10,198 nucleotides of DNA from Opitutaceae bacterium. GTDB taxonomy: Bacteria; Verrucomicrobiota; Verrucomicrobiae; Opitutales; Opitutaceae. The first letter of the stretch is position 1, and every line of letters begins with the position of its first letter. Both the position numbers and the translations under genes were made by a program. Location: NCBI GenBank assembly GCA_031266495.1, contig JAISAX010000831.1:1-10198 (forward strand). Direction: 5' to 3'. Shown one piece after another: positions 1 to 6,969 of this stretch. The notes beneath the pieces are model-generated. The model was not told where the DNA came from. It worked only from the letters and a program-made list of their open reading frames with translations, and searched no databases.

Positions 1-137
1 ACGCCTACGTTTACTGGTTCCTCATCGGTGCCGCCCTGTTCGGGGCCATCGCCGGAGGCCTGTACGGCCCCATCCCTCCCCCCCCCCCCCGCCGCAGCCG
101 CCGTCGCCGCCTTTCATTCTTAATTCTTAATTTTTAA
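1..137 (+). CDS. nuoL: C-terminal end of a membrane protein, probably NADH-quinone oxidoreductase subunit L (partial)
   Basis: Only the last 44 or so codons are visible, in the frame starting at base 3 and ending at the TAA at 135-137. The readable peptide begins with a hydrophobic helix (AYVYWFLIGAALFGAIAGG) that reads as a final transmembrane segment. A proline run and an arginine-rich tail follow. It sits 30 bp upstream of nuoM on the same strand, and nuoL is the usual gene there, so NuoL, the distal antiporter-like proton-pumping subunit of complex I, is the best guess. One helix cannot prove this, and the last helix of a peptide/MFS transporter would look similar. The tail after the helix is encoded by and downstream of a C13 tract, so its sequence depends on exact tract length; all three frames stop within a few codons in the TTCTTAA repeat. 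Confidence 0.5.
   Translation, partial: AYVYWFLIGAALFGAIAGGLYGPIPPPPPRRSRRRRLSFLILNF
78..90 (+). repeat. C13 homopolymer tract in the 3' end of the upstream gene
   Basis: Thirteen consecutive cytosines lie inside the last codons of the probable nuoL. Loss of one C would change the tail to a Pro/Ala-rich end stopping at the repeat TAA; gain of one would give a Pro-rich end, also stopping there. Either change alters only the extreme C-terminus. The run could be a true slippage-prone tract or be miscounted by sequencing. Confidence 0.9.
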
Positions 138-158
138 TTCTTAATTCTTAATTCTTAA
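117..158 (+). repeat. Six tandem copies of heptamer TTCTTAA between the upstream gene and nuoM
   Basis: Six head-to-tail 7-bp units run from 117 to 158; five are exact and the third (131-137) is TTTTTAA. A truncated unit (TTTT) follows. The array is strikingly AT-rich in a GC-rich setting. Because 7 is not a multiple of 3, the TAA of successive units falls in all three frames, so the array stops translation whatever the frame emerging from the C13 tract. It ends 9 bp before the nuoM ATG, so it forms the nuoM translation-initiation leader and probably keeps it unstructured. Confidence 0.93.
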
Positions 159-167
159 TTTTCCGTA

Positions 168-1709
168 ATGCTTCCCTTCCCGTTCGATCCGCTTCTCCTG
201 TCGATCCTGCTGCCGCTCCTCGCGGCCATCCTGATCAGCGCCCTCCGGCTCCCCGCACGCCCGGCCAGGCTCGTTGCCGCAGTCGGCTTCCTCGCGCCGG
301 TCGCTCTCGCCGGATTCGTCGCCTGGAAATTCCCCGTCGTCGAGGCCGTCGAGGGCTATCGCTTCCTTCACACGATCGACACCGGCCTCTCCGGTCTCGG
401 CATCACGCTCAAGCTCGGCCTCAACGGAATCGCGCTGCCTCTCTACCTCATGACTGCTATTGTCGGCCTCGCCGCCGGCCTCTACGCCATGCAGACCAAG
501 GCCGAGCGACTTCCCCTCTATCTCTCGCTCCTCCTCGTCATACACGGCGGACTCATGGGCATTTTCAGCAGCGTGGACGTTTTCTTTTTCTACTTTTTCC
601 ACGAACTCGCGCTCATCCCGACCTTCATCATGGTCGGCATCTGGGGCGGACGTGACCGCAACTACGCGGCCATGAAAATGACCATCTACCTCACGCTCGG
701 CGCGATGCTCTCGCTCCTCGGTCTCATCGCCCTCTATTCCAAAAGCGGCGCGCAGAGCTTCGACATCATCACCCTCCGCCACGTGATCCTCGACAGCGGT
801 TCGGGTGCAAACCCGCTCGGCGCCGGTTCGCAAAAAGTGATCTTCGGCCTGCTCCTCTTCGGCTTCGGCATCCTCGTCTCGCTCTGGCCCTTTCACACCT
901 GGGCTCCGCTCGGCTACGGCGCCGCGCCCAGTTCCGCCGCCATGCTCCATGCCGGCGTTCTCAAGAAATTCGGACTCTATGGCCTGATCCAGATCGCCCT
1001 CCCGCTCCTCCCGCAAGGGGCCGCCCACTGGGTCCAGTGGATGGCGATTCTTGCCGTCGTCGGCAACATCCTCGTCATCGGCTTCATCACCATTGCGCAA
1101 AGCGACCTCAAACAGATGGTCGGTTACAGCTCTGTCATGCATATGGGATACGCCTTCCTCGGCCTCGCCGCGTATTCGGCCATGGGCATCGGCGGCGTCG
1201 TCATGATGATGGTCGCGCACGGATTCTCCGCCGCGCTCCTCTTCCTCCTCTCGACGAGCGTTTATCACCGCACGCAGACTTTCGACATGGGCGAAATGGG
1301 CGGCCTCGTGAAACACGCGCCCGTGCTCGCCGCCCTCTTCGTTGTCGCCACGATGGCCAGCATCGGCCTCCCCGGCCTCGCCAATTTCTGGGGTGAACTC
1401 ACGATCTTCGTCGCCGCGTGGCAGTTCTCGAAACTCTACACCGCGCTCGCCGTCACCGGCATCATCATCTCGGCCATCTACGGCCTGCGCGCCGTCGCCC
1501 GCGTGTTCTTCGGACCGCAGACGGAGGCCTTTGCCAAAGTCGCCGCCGAAACGCCGCCGAAAGATCTCTGCTGCTGCGAAAAAGTCCCCGCGCTCATCCT
1601 CATCGTCGCCCTCTTCGCCCTCGGTTTCTGGCCCAAACTCGTGAGCACCGAACTCAACGCCACCGTCACGACGCTCTACGCCGACGCTCCTGCCAGCCAG
1701 CACAAGTAA
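168..1709 (+). CDS. nuoM: NADH-quinone oxidoreductase subunit M (proton-pumping membrane subunit)
   Basis: This is a 513-residue polytopic membrane protein, the usual NuoM length, belonging to the Mrp-antiporter-like subunits that pump protons in the membrane arm of complex I. Family landmarks are visible: FFHELALIP with the key glutamate E146, and WGGRDRNYAAMK next to it. The PFHTW...APSSAAMLHAGVLKKFGLYG block carries the central lysine (K266/K267). QSDLKQMVGYSSVMHMG carries K315, and the late FWGEL glutamate is E410. All the charged residues expected of a working half-channel are therefore present. The ATG at 168 has no Shine-Dalgarno; the leader is the AT-rich heptamer array. nuoN follows 69 bp downstream on the same strand, consistent with one nuo operon. 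An unusual Cys-Cys-Cys (468-470) lies in the loop before the last helix. The identification is secure. Confidence 0.97.
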   Translation: MLPFPFDPLLLSILLPLLAAILISALRLPARPARLVAAVGFLAPVALAGFVAWKFPVVEAVEGYRFLHTIDTGLSGLGITLKLGLNGIALPLYLMTAIVGLAAGLYAMQTKAERLPLYLSLLLVIHGGLMGIFSSVDVFFFYFFHELALIPTFIMVGIWGGRDRNYAAMKMTIYLTLGAMLSLLGLIALYSKSGAQSFDIITLRHVILDSGSGANPLGAGSQKVIFGLLLFGFGILVSLWPFHTWAPLGYGAAPSSAAMLHAGVLKKFGLYGLIQIALPLLPQGAAHWVQWMAILAVVGNILVIGFITIAQSDLKQMVGYSSVMHMGYAFLGLAAYSAMGIGGVVMMMVAHGFSAALLFLLSTSVYHRTQTFDMGEMGGLVKHAPVLAALFVVATMASIGLPGLANFWGELTIFVAAWQFSKLYTALAVTGIIISAIYGLRAVARVFFGPQTEAFAKVAAETPPKDLCCCEKVPALILIVALFALGFWPKLVSTELNATVTTLYADAPASQHK

Positions 1710-1778
1710 TTCGGACACACCCGGCGTCCGCTCACTCTGCATTTCGCAATCCACCTTCGTCACCACCCGCATTTCAAC

Positions 1779-3329
1779 ATGCCTGATCCAATCGATCTTC
1801 TCCAGCGCGCCGCGAGCAACAACTGGTTGTCCATCGCTCCCGAAGTCGCGCTCGGCCTCCTCGCCCTCCTGCTTCTCGTCTTCGAGATCGTGCTTCCGAA
1901 GAAGAACCACGGCGTCATCCCCGCGCTGGCGATCCTCGGCCAGCTCGCGATCCTCGCGGTCTTTGTCGTCAACTACACGAACCCGGCCATCGCCACCGCC
2001 AGCCTCGCCTTCAACGGCCTCATCGAGCAATCCGCGCAAGGCCAGTTCATGCGGCTGTTTTTCCTGCTGACCTCGCTCCTCGTCTCGATCCTCGGCACCG
2101 TCTCGCTCGCCAGGCAAGGGCGGACCGGACTCCCCCGCATCGAGTTTTTCGCCATCACGCTCGTCATCTCGGGCGCGTTGATGCTCCTCGCGCAGGCGCA
2201 CAACTTTATCCTGCTCTTTGTTGCGCTCGAAACGGTCACCGTCGGATTTTATATCCTCGTCAGTTATTTCCGGCAAAACCCGCTCAGCCTCGAAGCCGGC
2301 CTCAAATACCTCATCACTGGCTCGCTCAGCTCGGGACTGCTCCTGTTCGGCATTGTGCTGCTTTACGGCGTGGCCGGCTCGCCCGATCTCCCCGGCACCC
2401 TGCCCGGCGGCGAACCGATGGATTTCACCGCCCTGCGCCTCTTCCTCGCGGCCAACCCCGGCAATTTCCTCGCCGGTGTCGGCATCGTCCTCGTGCTCTG
2501 CGGCGTGGCCTTCAAGATCGGCGCCGTCCCCTTCCAGATCTGGATTCCCGACGTGTATCAAGGCGCGCCGACGCCCGTCACCGCCTTCCTCGCCGTCGGC
2601 TCCAAGGCGGCCGGCTTCACGCTCCTGCTCATCCTCACCCGCGTTTTCGGGACGTATTCGGATCTCCTCTACAAGGTGCTCGTGATCATGGCCGTGGCCA
2701 CGATTCTCTTCGGCAACCTCGCCGCGCTCACGCAGCACAACGTCAAGCGGCTCCTCGGCCTCTCCGGCGTCTCGCACGCCGGCTACCTCTTGATAGGCGT
2801 CATCGCCTCGCTCAACGCCGACATCGCCACGCAGGCCGTCGGCGCGATCAATTTTTATCTCCTCGCCTACCTCCTCGCCAGCTTCGCGGTCTTCGGCGTC
2901 ATGACGCACGTCGCCGGCACGGACGACGCCACCCAGGAACTCGAGGACTACAACGACCTCGGCAAGACGCACCCCTTCCTTGCGGGCGTTCTCGCGATCG
3001 GACTCGGTTCGATGGCCGGCATCCCGCCGCTGGCCGGTTTTATGGGAAAACTCTTCGTATTTCTCGCCGCCTTCCGTGCCGAACTGTACCTGCTGCTCGC
3101 CGTGGCGATCATCGGCGTGGTCATTTCGATCTACTACTATTTTGGCTGGATCAAGGCGGCGTATTTCAACATCTGGCGCGCCCCGCTGCTCGAAGGCGAA
3201 ACCGATCCCCGCCCCCCGCGTGCGCCGGTCGGCGCCCTCGCCGGTGTGACGCTCGCCATCCTCGCCGCCGCCTCTGTCGTCCTCGGCATCTGGCAAGGCC
3301 CCCTCGGTGCCTGGCTGATCCTGCGCTGA
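1779..3329 (+). CDS. nuoN: NADH-quinone oxidoreductase subunit N (proton-pumping membrane subunit)
   Basis: This 516-residue polytopic membrane protein is the third antiporter-like pump of complex I, adjacent to the NuoA/J/K side. Diagnostic blocks are present: LLFVALETVTVGFY with glutamate E151, and EAGLKYLITGSLSSGLLLFG. The NuoN signature FKIGAVPFQIWIPDVYQGAPTP carries K246, with K276 in the following SKAAGF. HNVKRLLGLSGVSHAGYLL carries K323, and PPLAGFMGKLFVF carries K424. All pump residues look intact. The start ATG at 1779 follows a 69-bp spacer after nuoM that holds no other gene and no Shine-Dalgarno. It is likely the last nuo gene here, because the next gene is on the opposite strand only 37 bp after its stop. 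Confidence 0.97.
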   Translation: MPDPIDLLQRAASNNWLSIAPEVALGLLALLLLVFEIVLPKKNHGVIPALAILGQLAILAVFVVNYTNPAIATASLAFNGLIEQSAQGQFMRLFFLLTSLLVSILGTVSLARQGRTGLPRIEFFAITLVISGALMLLAQAHNFILLFVALETVTVGFYILVSYFRQNPLSLEAGLKYLITGSLSSGLLLFGIVLLYGVAGSPDLPGTLPGGEPMDFTALRLFLAANPGNFLAGVGIVLVLCGVAFKIGAVPFQIWIPDVYQGAPTPVTAFLAVGSKAAGFTLLLILTRVFGTYSDLLYKVLVIMAVATILFGNLAALTQHNVKRLLGLSGVSHAGYLLIGVIASLNADIATQAVGAINFYLLAYLLASFAVFGVMTHVAGTDDATQELEDYNDLGKTHPFLAGVLAIGLGSMAGIPPLAGFMGKLFVFLAAFRAELYLLLAVAIIGVVISIYYYFGWIKAAYFNIWRAPLLEGETDPRPPRAPVGALAGVTLAILAAASVVLGIWQGPLGAWLILR

Positions 3330-3337
3330 CGCGCCGA

Positions 3338-3351
3338 CGCCGCATGCGGCG
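3338..3351. terminator. Short GC palindrome between convergent nuoN and ATPase genes, possible terminator
   Basis: CGCCGCATGCGGCG is a perfect 14-bp palindrome in the 37-bp gap between the nuoN stop and the stop of the opposite-strand ATPase. It could form a 5-bp stem with a CATG loop in transcripts from either side. There is no T run on either flank, so a classical intrinsic terminator is not supported. Confidence 0.3.
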
Positions 3352-3366
3352 GGACGGGACTCAAAA

Positions 3367-4539
3367 TCACATGCGAACCAGCTCCTCCGTCAGCAACGGG
3401 ATTTCCACCACGGGGACCGCCGCGATGCTTTCGCCCAACGCGTAACGCTCTTTTCCCGGATACACGACCCACAGGTGTTCGAGTCCGAGATCCGCCAGCG
3501 CCACCTGCATCGATTTCGTAGTGCCCGGCGCATCGGCATGCTTGAACTCGAATCCGTAGCGGCGCCCGTTCACCATCACCAGCAAATCCAGCTCCGCCCC
3601 GCCCTGGGTCGCCCAGAACCAGGCGTCACGGGTGCGCAACCCTCCCAGAATCTGCTCCAGAGCAAACCCCTCCCACGACGCTCCCAACTTTGGATGTCCC
3701 AGCAGCGCATCGCGGTCCCGCAACCCGAACAGACTGTGCAACAGACCCGAATCGCGTACATAGATTTTCGGCGATTTTACCTGACGCTTGCTGATGTTCT
3801 CAAACCACGGAGGCAACACCCGCACCATGTAGGCGCCGGCCAGAATATCGAGGTATCGCCGTGCTGTCGGTTCGCTGGTACCCAATGCACGTGCGAACTC
3901 CGCGCCATTCCAGACCTGGCCATGATAATGCGCGATCATCATCCAGAAACGCCGCAACGTTTCCGCCGGCACGTGAATGCCGAACTGAGGAATGTCCCGC
4001 TCCAGAAAACTGCGCACGAATTCGTCGCGCCACAAAAACGATCCCGCCTCATCGGCGGCGAGAAACGAACGCGGGAAACCGCCGCGCTGCCACAAAGCCG
4101 CCCAATTTTCCGGGCCGACTTCGGTCAGCGAAAAACCGCCCAGGTCAACCGTTGCTGAGCGTCCTGCCAAAGATTCCGACACCCCCCGGACGAGATCGGG
4201 CGAGGCGCTGCCGGTCAGCAAAAACCGGGCCGGGACATCGGGCCGGTCAAGCAAGACCCGCAACGTCTCGAACAAGCCGGGCTGGCGCTGGATTTCGTCG
4301 ATCACCACCAGGCCGCGCAACGGCTCCAGCGCCTGCTCCGGAGCGGAAAGCTTTTGCCGGTCGCTAGCTCTCTCCAGATCGAAAAAAGTTACCACTGAAC
4401 TCTCGCTGGTCTGCCCGGCGAATTGACGCGCCAGCGTGGTTTTCCCGCACTGCCGTGGCCCGGCCAGCGTGACTGCCGGATGCACGGCAAACGCTCGTTT
4501 TATCAGTCCGACTGCCTCATCTCTCGATAAAAATGCCAT
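3367..4539 (-). CDS. AAA-family ATP-binding protein with C-terminal DUF4143 (PD-(D/E)XK-like) domain
   Basis: The protein is 390 residues from the ATG at 4539. The N-terminal AAA_14-type ATPase has Walker A GPRQCGKTT at 27-35, Walker B LVVIDE with D81/E82, and a sensor-like RFLLTGSASP. The C-terminal DUF4143 half has a nuclease-fold signature: D318 in GAELDLLV, then E331 and K333 in GFEFK. This family is widespread and often multicopy; its biological role is poorly defined and a nuclease activity is only implied by the motif. Starts at 4563 (M29) or 4647 (M1) would add 8 or 36 residues. I prefer 4539 because homologues typically begin just before the strand leading to Walker A, and AAGGA lies just upstream, though only 2 nt away. 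A long stem-loop covers the leader. Base composition is visibly less GC-rich than nuoM/nuoN, consistent with an accessory gene. Confidence 0.88.
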   Translation of the reverse strand: MAFLSRDEAVGLIKRAFAVHPAVTLAGPRQCGKTTLARQFAGQTSESSVVTFFDLERASDRQKLSAPEQALEPLRGLVVIDEIQRQPGLFETLRVLLDRPDVPARFLLTGSASPDLVRGVSESLAGRSATVDLGGFSLTEVGPENWAALWQRGGFPRSFLAADEAGSFLWRDEFVRSFLERDIPQFGIHVPAETLRRFWMMIAHYHGQVWNGAEFARALGTSEPTARRYLDILAGAYMVRVLPPWFENISKRQVKSPKIYVRDSGLLHSLFGLRDRDALLGHPKLGASWEGFALEQILGGLRTRDAWFWATQGGAELDLLVMVNGRRYGFEFKHADAPGTTKSMQVALADLGLEHLWVVYPGKERYALGESIAAVPVVEIPLLTEELVRM

Positions 4540-4540
4540 A

Positions 4541-4581
4541 ATCCTTGAAAAGCTAAACTCCATCTTTGGCTTTTCAAGGAT
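4541..4581 (-). promoter_or_regulatory. 17-bp stem-loop immediately upstream of the ATPase start
   Basis: ATCCTTGAAAAGC (4541-4553) is perfectly complementary to GCTTTTCAAGGAT (4569-4581). The pairing continues inward with one G-T pair and three more A-T pairs, leaving a 7-nt loop at 4558-4564. The stem ends one base before the chosen ATG and includes the only AAGGA ribosome-binding-like sequence, while the alternative ATG at 4563 lies in the loop. In mRNA this would hide the AAGGA; in DNA it could be an operator. No T run follows on either strand, so it is not an obvious terminator. The fold is seen; the function is inferred. Confidence 0.6.
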
Positions 4582-4662
4582 AACGCCTGATTCCTTCCCT
4601 TCCCGTGACTTGGGTTCATGCACAGAAAACAAAATGCACTGCACCACCAGCAGATTGACAGG

Positions 4663-6394
4663 CTACCGGGAAGAGGATGCCGGTGTTTTCCCAAACTGTG
4701 TTATCAGTTCGTCCAGCTTCTTTTTCAGATACTGATCCTTTTCCTTGTCCGCCAGCGGCCGCAGCCATTCGATATTCGCCTCGCCGCCTGTTTTTTTCAA
4801 TACGTCGATTGCAGTGCTTCGGACAAACCAGTCGGCATTCCCTTCCAGCGCTTTCCGTGCCTCGTCATGTGCGACCTGTCTCCCCAGAACCGGTGAATGG
4901 CGCAACGCGTCGTGACGGATATCTTTGTGGGAATGGGCAAGCCCGTCGCGCACGAGCGAGGCAAATTCGGGATGATCTTTCGGGACGTAGCCCAACAAGC
5001 TCTCCGTATCGTCAAACAAATCGGAGGGAGGAAAGTTTTCCGTCATGCCAAGTAACAAACGCTGCCGCCGGGCAACCATGCTGCCCAGATCCTTCAAACG
5101 ATAATGTTCCAGCGCACGCACTGCCGCAGCCTGGCTGAGATTCATTTCGAAAAAACGCGAGCAAAGCACAGCCGGCACGCGCTCATCACGATGCTCCCGT
5201 CCCTTTTCCGCCAATTCTTCCACGATGCTGCACCAGCGGGACCACGTATCCGGACCGGCATGAGGAGCCTGCTCCGCAAACGAATCGAACATTGTGCGAA
5301 CGTCCTTTTCCGTCAGCGCGGCCGGTTTGCCCTCGTCAAGCTTCAGCCCTGCCTCCGCCCAGGCCAACGAACGAGGCTCCGGAGGAAGCTCCGTCCACTC
5401 CATCCAGTTCTGTGTCAATTTCCTGAATACGCCGCCCTCCAGAGGGACACGCAGGACGTATCTCATGCCGCTCCCGTCTTCCTCGCGAAAGTCATCCGTA
5501 TAAACAAGGTCGCTGCCCTCCCGTGTCAGGTTCTTTTCACCGAACAGCCCGAGAACAGCGGCCTCGTCCATCCCGGCTTCCAGCCACGGAATATTGCGCA
5601 GACTTTTTTCGACAATCCGGAAGCGCAACGCCGGCTTCAATGCCGCCTGCTCTGCCTGCACCGCCTCCACCAGATGCCGCCTCCACTGCTCCGGCGTGCG
5701 TTCGCTGCGATCCTTGAGGACGAGCGACGCGCCGATGCGCGCGTATGCCTCCTGGGTGAGCGCGGTGCGCCTCCATTCCAGCAGATCCGCCCGACGGCGT
5801 GCTCCGAGAACCTGCACACTCTTGACCTTGGCGTCCGGCAGCAGGCTGAACAGACGCAGGTTGCCATCGGCTACGACAATTTTTTGAAACGCAACCCGAC
5901 CGCCGTAACCGAAAACCTGTGTTTTTCATAACGGAAATGATCAGCCAGGGCAGCGCGTCTTCACCGACCGTAAGACGATAGGCACGCTGGAAACTCCGGT
6001 CTGAACTCCCGACTGCGCCCCCGACAAGACGCATGCCCGAGTAATCCTGCGTGTCACGCACTTCGATTTTCAGCAAGGGCTCGTCAGGCACGGAAAACCG
6101 GATGACATCATCCTCGTAAAGCCGCCACGGACCATCGTCGGATCGCAGAAAAACCGATTTCTCTGCGACGGTCAGCGGACGTTTGACCTGCCTTTCCAGG
6201 GATTCCGGACCAGAGCCGCCGTATGCGCTGCCTTCTTCCGGAATAATCAGTTGCACCTGCGCGACAAACCTCTCGCGGTTCCATTCCGGCGCAGGTGGCA
6301 AGGCCGCGATTTCTGCCGCGGACATACAGACGGTGGAGGCAAGTACCGGCAACAGGCCGGCGATAAGAAACAACGGGGAAAAACACGCAGTCAT
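4663..6394 (-). pseudogene. Frameshifted gene for a secreted HEAT-repeat protein of unknown function
   Basis: Two overlapping reading frames together make one protein of about 576 residues. The first, from the ATG at 6394, encodes a signal peptide (MTACFSPLFLIAGLLPVLAS) and about 155 residues ending ...LPWLIISVMKN. The second frame, one base away, continues sensibly (TQVFGYGGRVAFQKIVVADG) to the TAG at 4663. Removing one A from the A5 run (5922-5926 on the + strand) joins them as SVMKTQVFGYGG. The last 110 residues form about three HEAT-like helical repeats (FASLVRDGL...IRHDALRH; ARKALEGN...VRSTAIDVLKK; then a Lys-rich helix). The middle is unrecognised. An in-frame TAA lies just upstream of the ATG, fixing this start; a pyrimidine-rich leader without Shine-Dalgarno precedes it. 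It lies 106 bp after smr and 123 bp before the ATPase, same strand. It is either a recent pseudogene or a sequencing indel. Confidence 0.75.
5922..5926 (-). other. Frameshift site (one extra A in an A5 run of the coding strand)
   Basis: The coding strand reads ATG AAA AAC ACA here. With four A residues it would read ATG AAA ACA CAG GTT, continuing in the downstream frame. The upstream frame after this point has the Arg/Ser/Gly-rich look of an out-of-frame read and ends at 5537; the downstream frame hits a TGA just before the site. The required shift is +1, so the heptamer G-AAA-AAC does not act as a normal -1 slippery site. Confidence 0.7.
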
Positions 6395-6500
6395 GAGAAG
6401 GAGGGGAAGAGAACTTTAATAACCGGAACCACTCATCATGACGGCTGGCAATTTCATAAAACGGGGACAGCACTCCCCCCACATACACGCGCGGGACGTG

Positions 6501-6887
6501 TCACGGGCATGTTCCCGGATGCCGGGAACACCTCTCTCGCTCCTCGCCGCTCTTGCCGTTCTGTGCTCCGTGCCCCTTCAGTCTCACCCGTGTCGCCCCC
6601 CAGCCGCCGGAGGTTTCGTCGCCAATGCGGAACGACAGCACCCGCGGGTCGCGGCGCAGAAAGGCATGCACCGTCTCGCGGAGTGTGCCGGTGCCCTTGC
6701 CGTGAATCACCCGCAGCGAACGGATGCCGCGCCCGAGGCACGCCTCGATATACGCATCGAGCACCTGCGCTGTCTCGTGCGGGGCAAACGTGTGCAGGTC
6801 GAGCTCGCCCGTGATCGGGATGACCACCGGCTCCGGCCCGAAACCGGATTCCGGCTCTCCGTGACGGTTTTCCGGGGAAGAAGACAT
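6501..6887 (-). CDS. Smr-domain protein
   Basis: This is a stand-alone Smr (small MutS-related) domain protein of 128 residues. The hallmarks are in order: LDLH at 29-32, the nucleotide/nucleic-acid-binding loop HGKGTG at 62-67 followed by LR, and GGWGAT at 94-99. Smr domains bind or nick nucleic acid; family members include the MutS2 C-terminus and stand-alone proteins linked to RNA cleavage in ribosome rescue. Which role applies here cannot be read from the sequence. The residues after about 105 form a polar tail outside the domain, coded partly by a hairpin. The ATG at 6887 has GGAG about 17 nt upstream, too far to be a normal Shine-Dalgarno. It is divergent from the acyltransferase gene and precedes the broken HEAT gene on its own strand. 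Confidence 0.9.
   Translation of the reverse strand: MSSSPENRHGEPESGFGPEPVVIPITGELDLHTFAPHETAQVLDAYIEACLGRGIRSLRVIHGKGTGTLRETVHAFLRRDPRVLSFRIGDETSGGWGATRVRLKGHGAQNGKSGEERERCSRHPGTCP
6510..6530 (-). terminator. 9-bp hairpin over the last codons of the smr-domain gene
   Basis: TGTTCCCGG and CCGGGAACA form a perfect 9-bp stem around a 3-nt ATG loop, ending 7 bp before the end of the gene's stop codon. No T run follows on the minus strand, so it may slow or process the transcript rather than terminate it. The 106-bp gap from here to the HEAT gene shows no other feature I recognise. Confidence 0.35.
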
Positions 6888-6969
6888 CCGTCCGACCCAA
6901 CCGCTCCTTCTTCATCCTCGCAAGCGCGGCGTGAAGAAACCACCCTCTCCTCGCGCCTTGCACATTCGC

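Noticed and set aside
141..3296. 1051-codon open frame on the minus strand opposite nuoM and nuoN
   Set aside because: Its product is a monotonous Glu/Arg/Asp/Gly mixture, which is what the complement of GC3-rich hydrophobic codons (CTC, GCC, ATC) yields. It spans two certain genes and their spacer and has no domain.
4582..4662. Promoter for the ATPase gene
   Set aside because: TTG-containing hexamers occur, but no partner -10 box at acceptable spacing was convincing.
5537..5920. C-terminal part of the upstream HEAT-gene frame as genuine protein
   Set aside because: After the A5 run the peptide becomes Arg/Gly/Ser-rich and low in hydrophobics, whereas the other frame gives a normal globular sequence through the same bases.
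5923..5929. Programmed -1 frameshifting at G-AAA-AAC in the HEAT gene
   Set aside because: The frame change needed is +1, not -1, and no downstream stimulatory structure was recognised.
3367..6887. Novel defence system made of smr, HEAT and ATPase genes
   Set aside because: The genes are separated by more than 100 bp, one is frameshifted, and no known defence effector or recurrent association is visible. Same-strand proximity alone does not support it.
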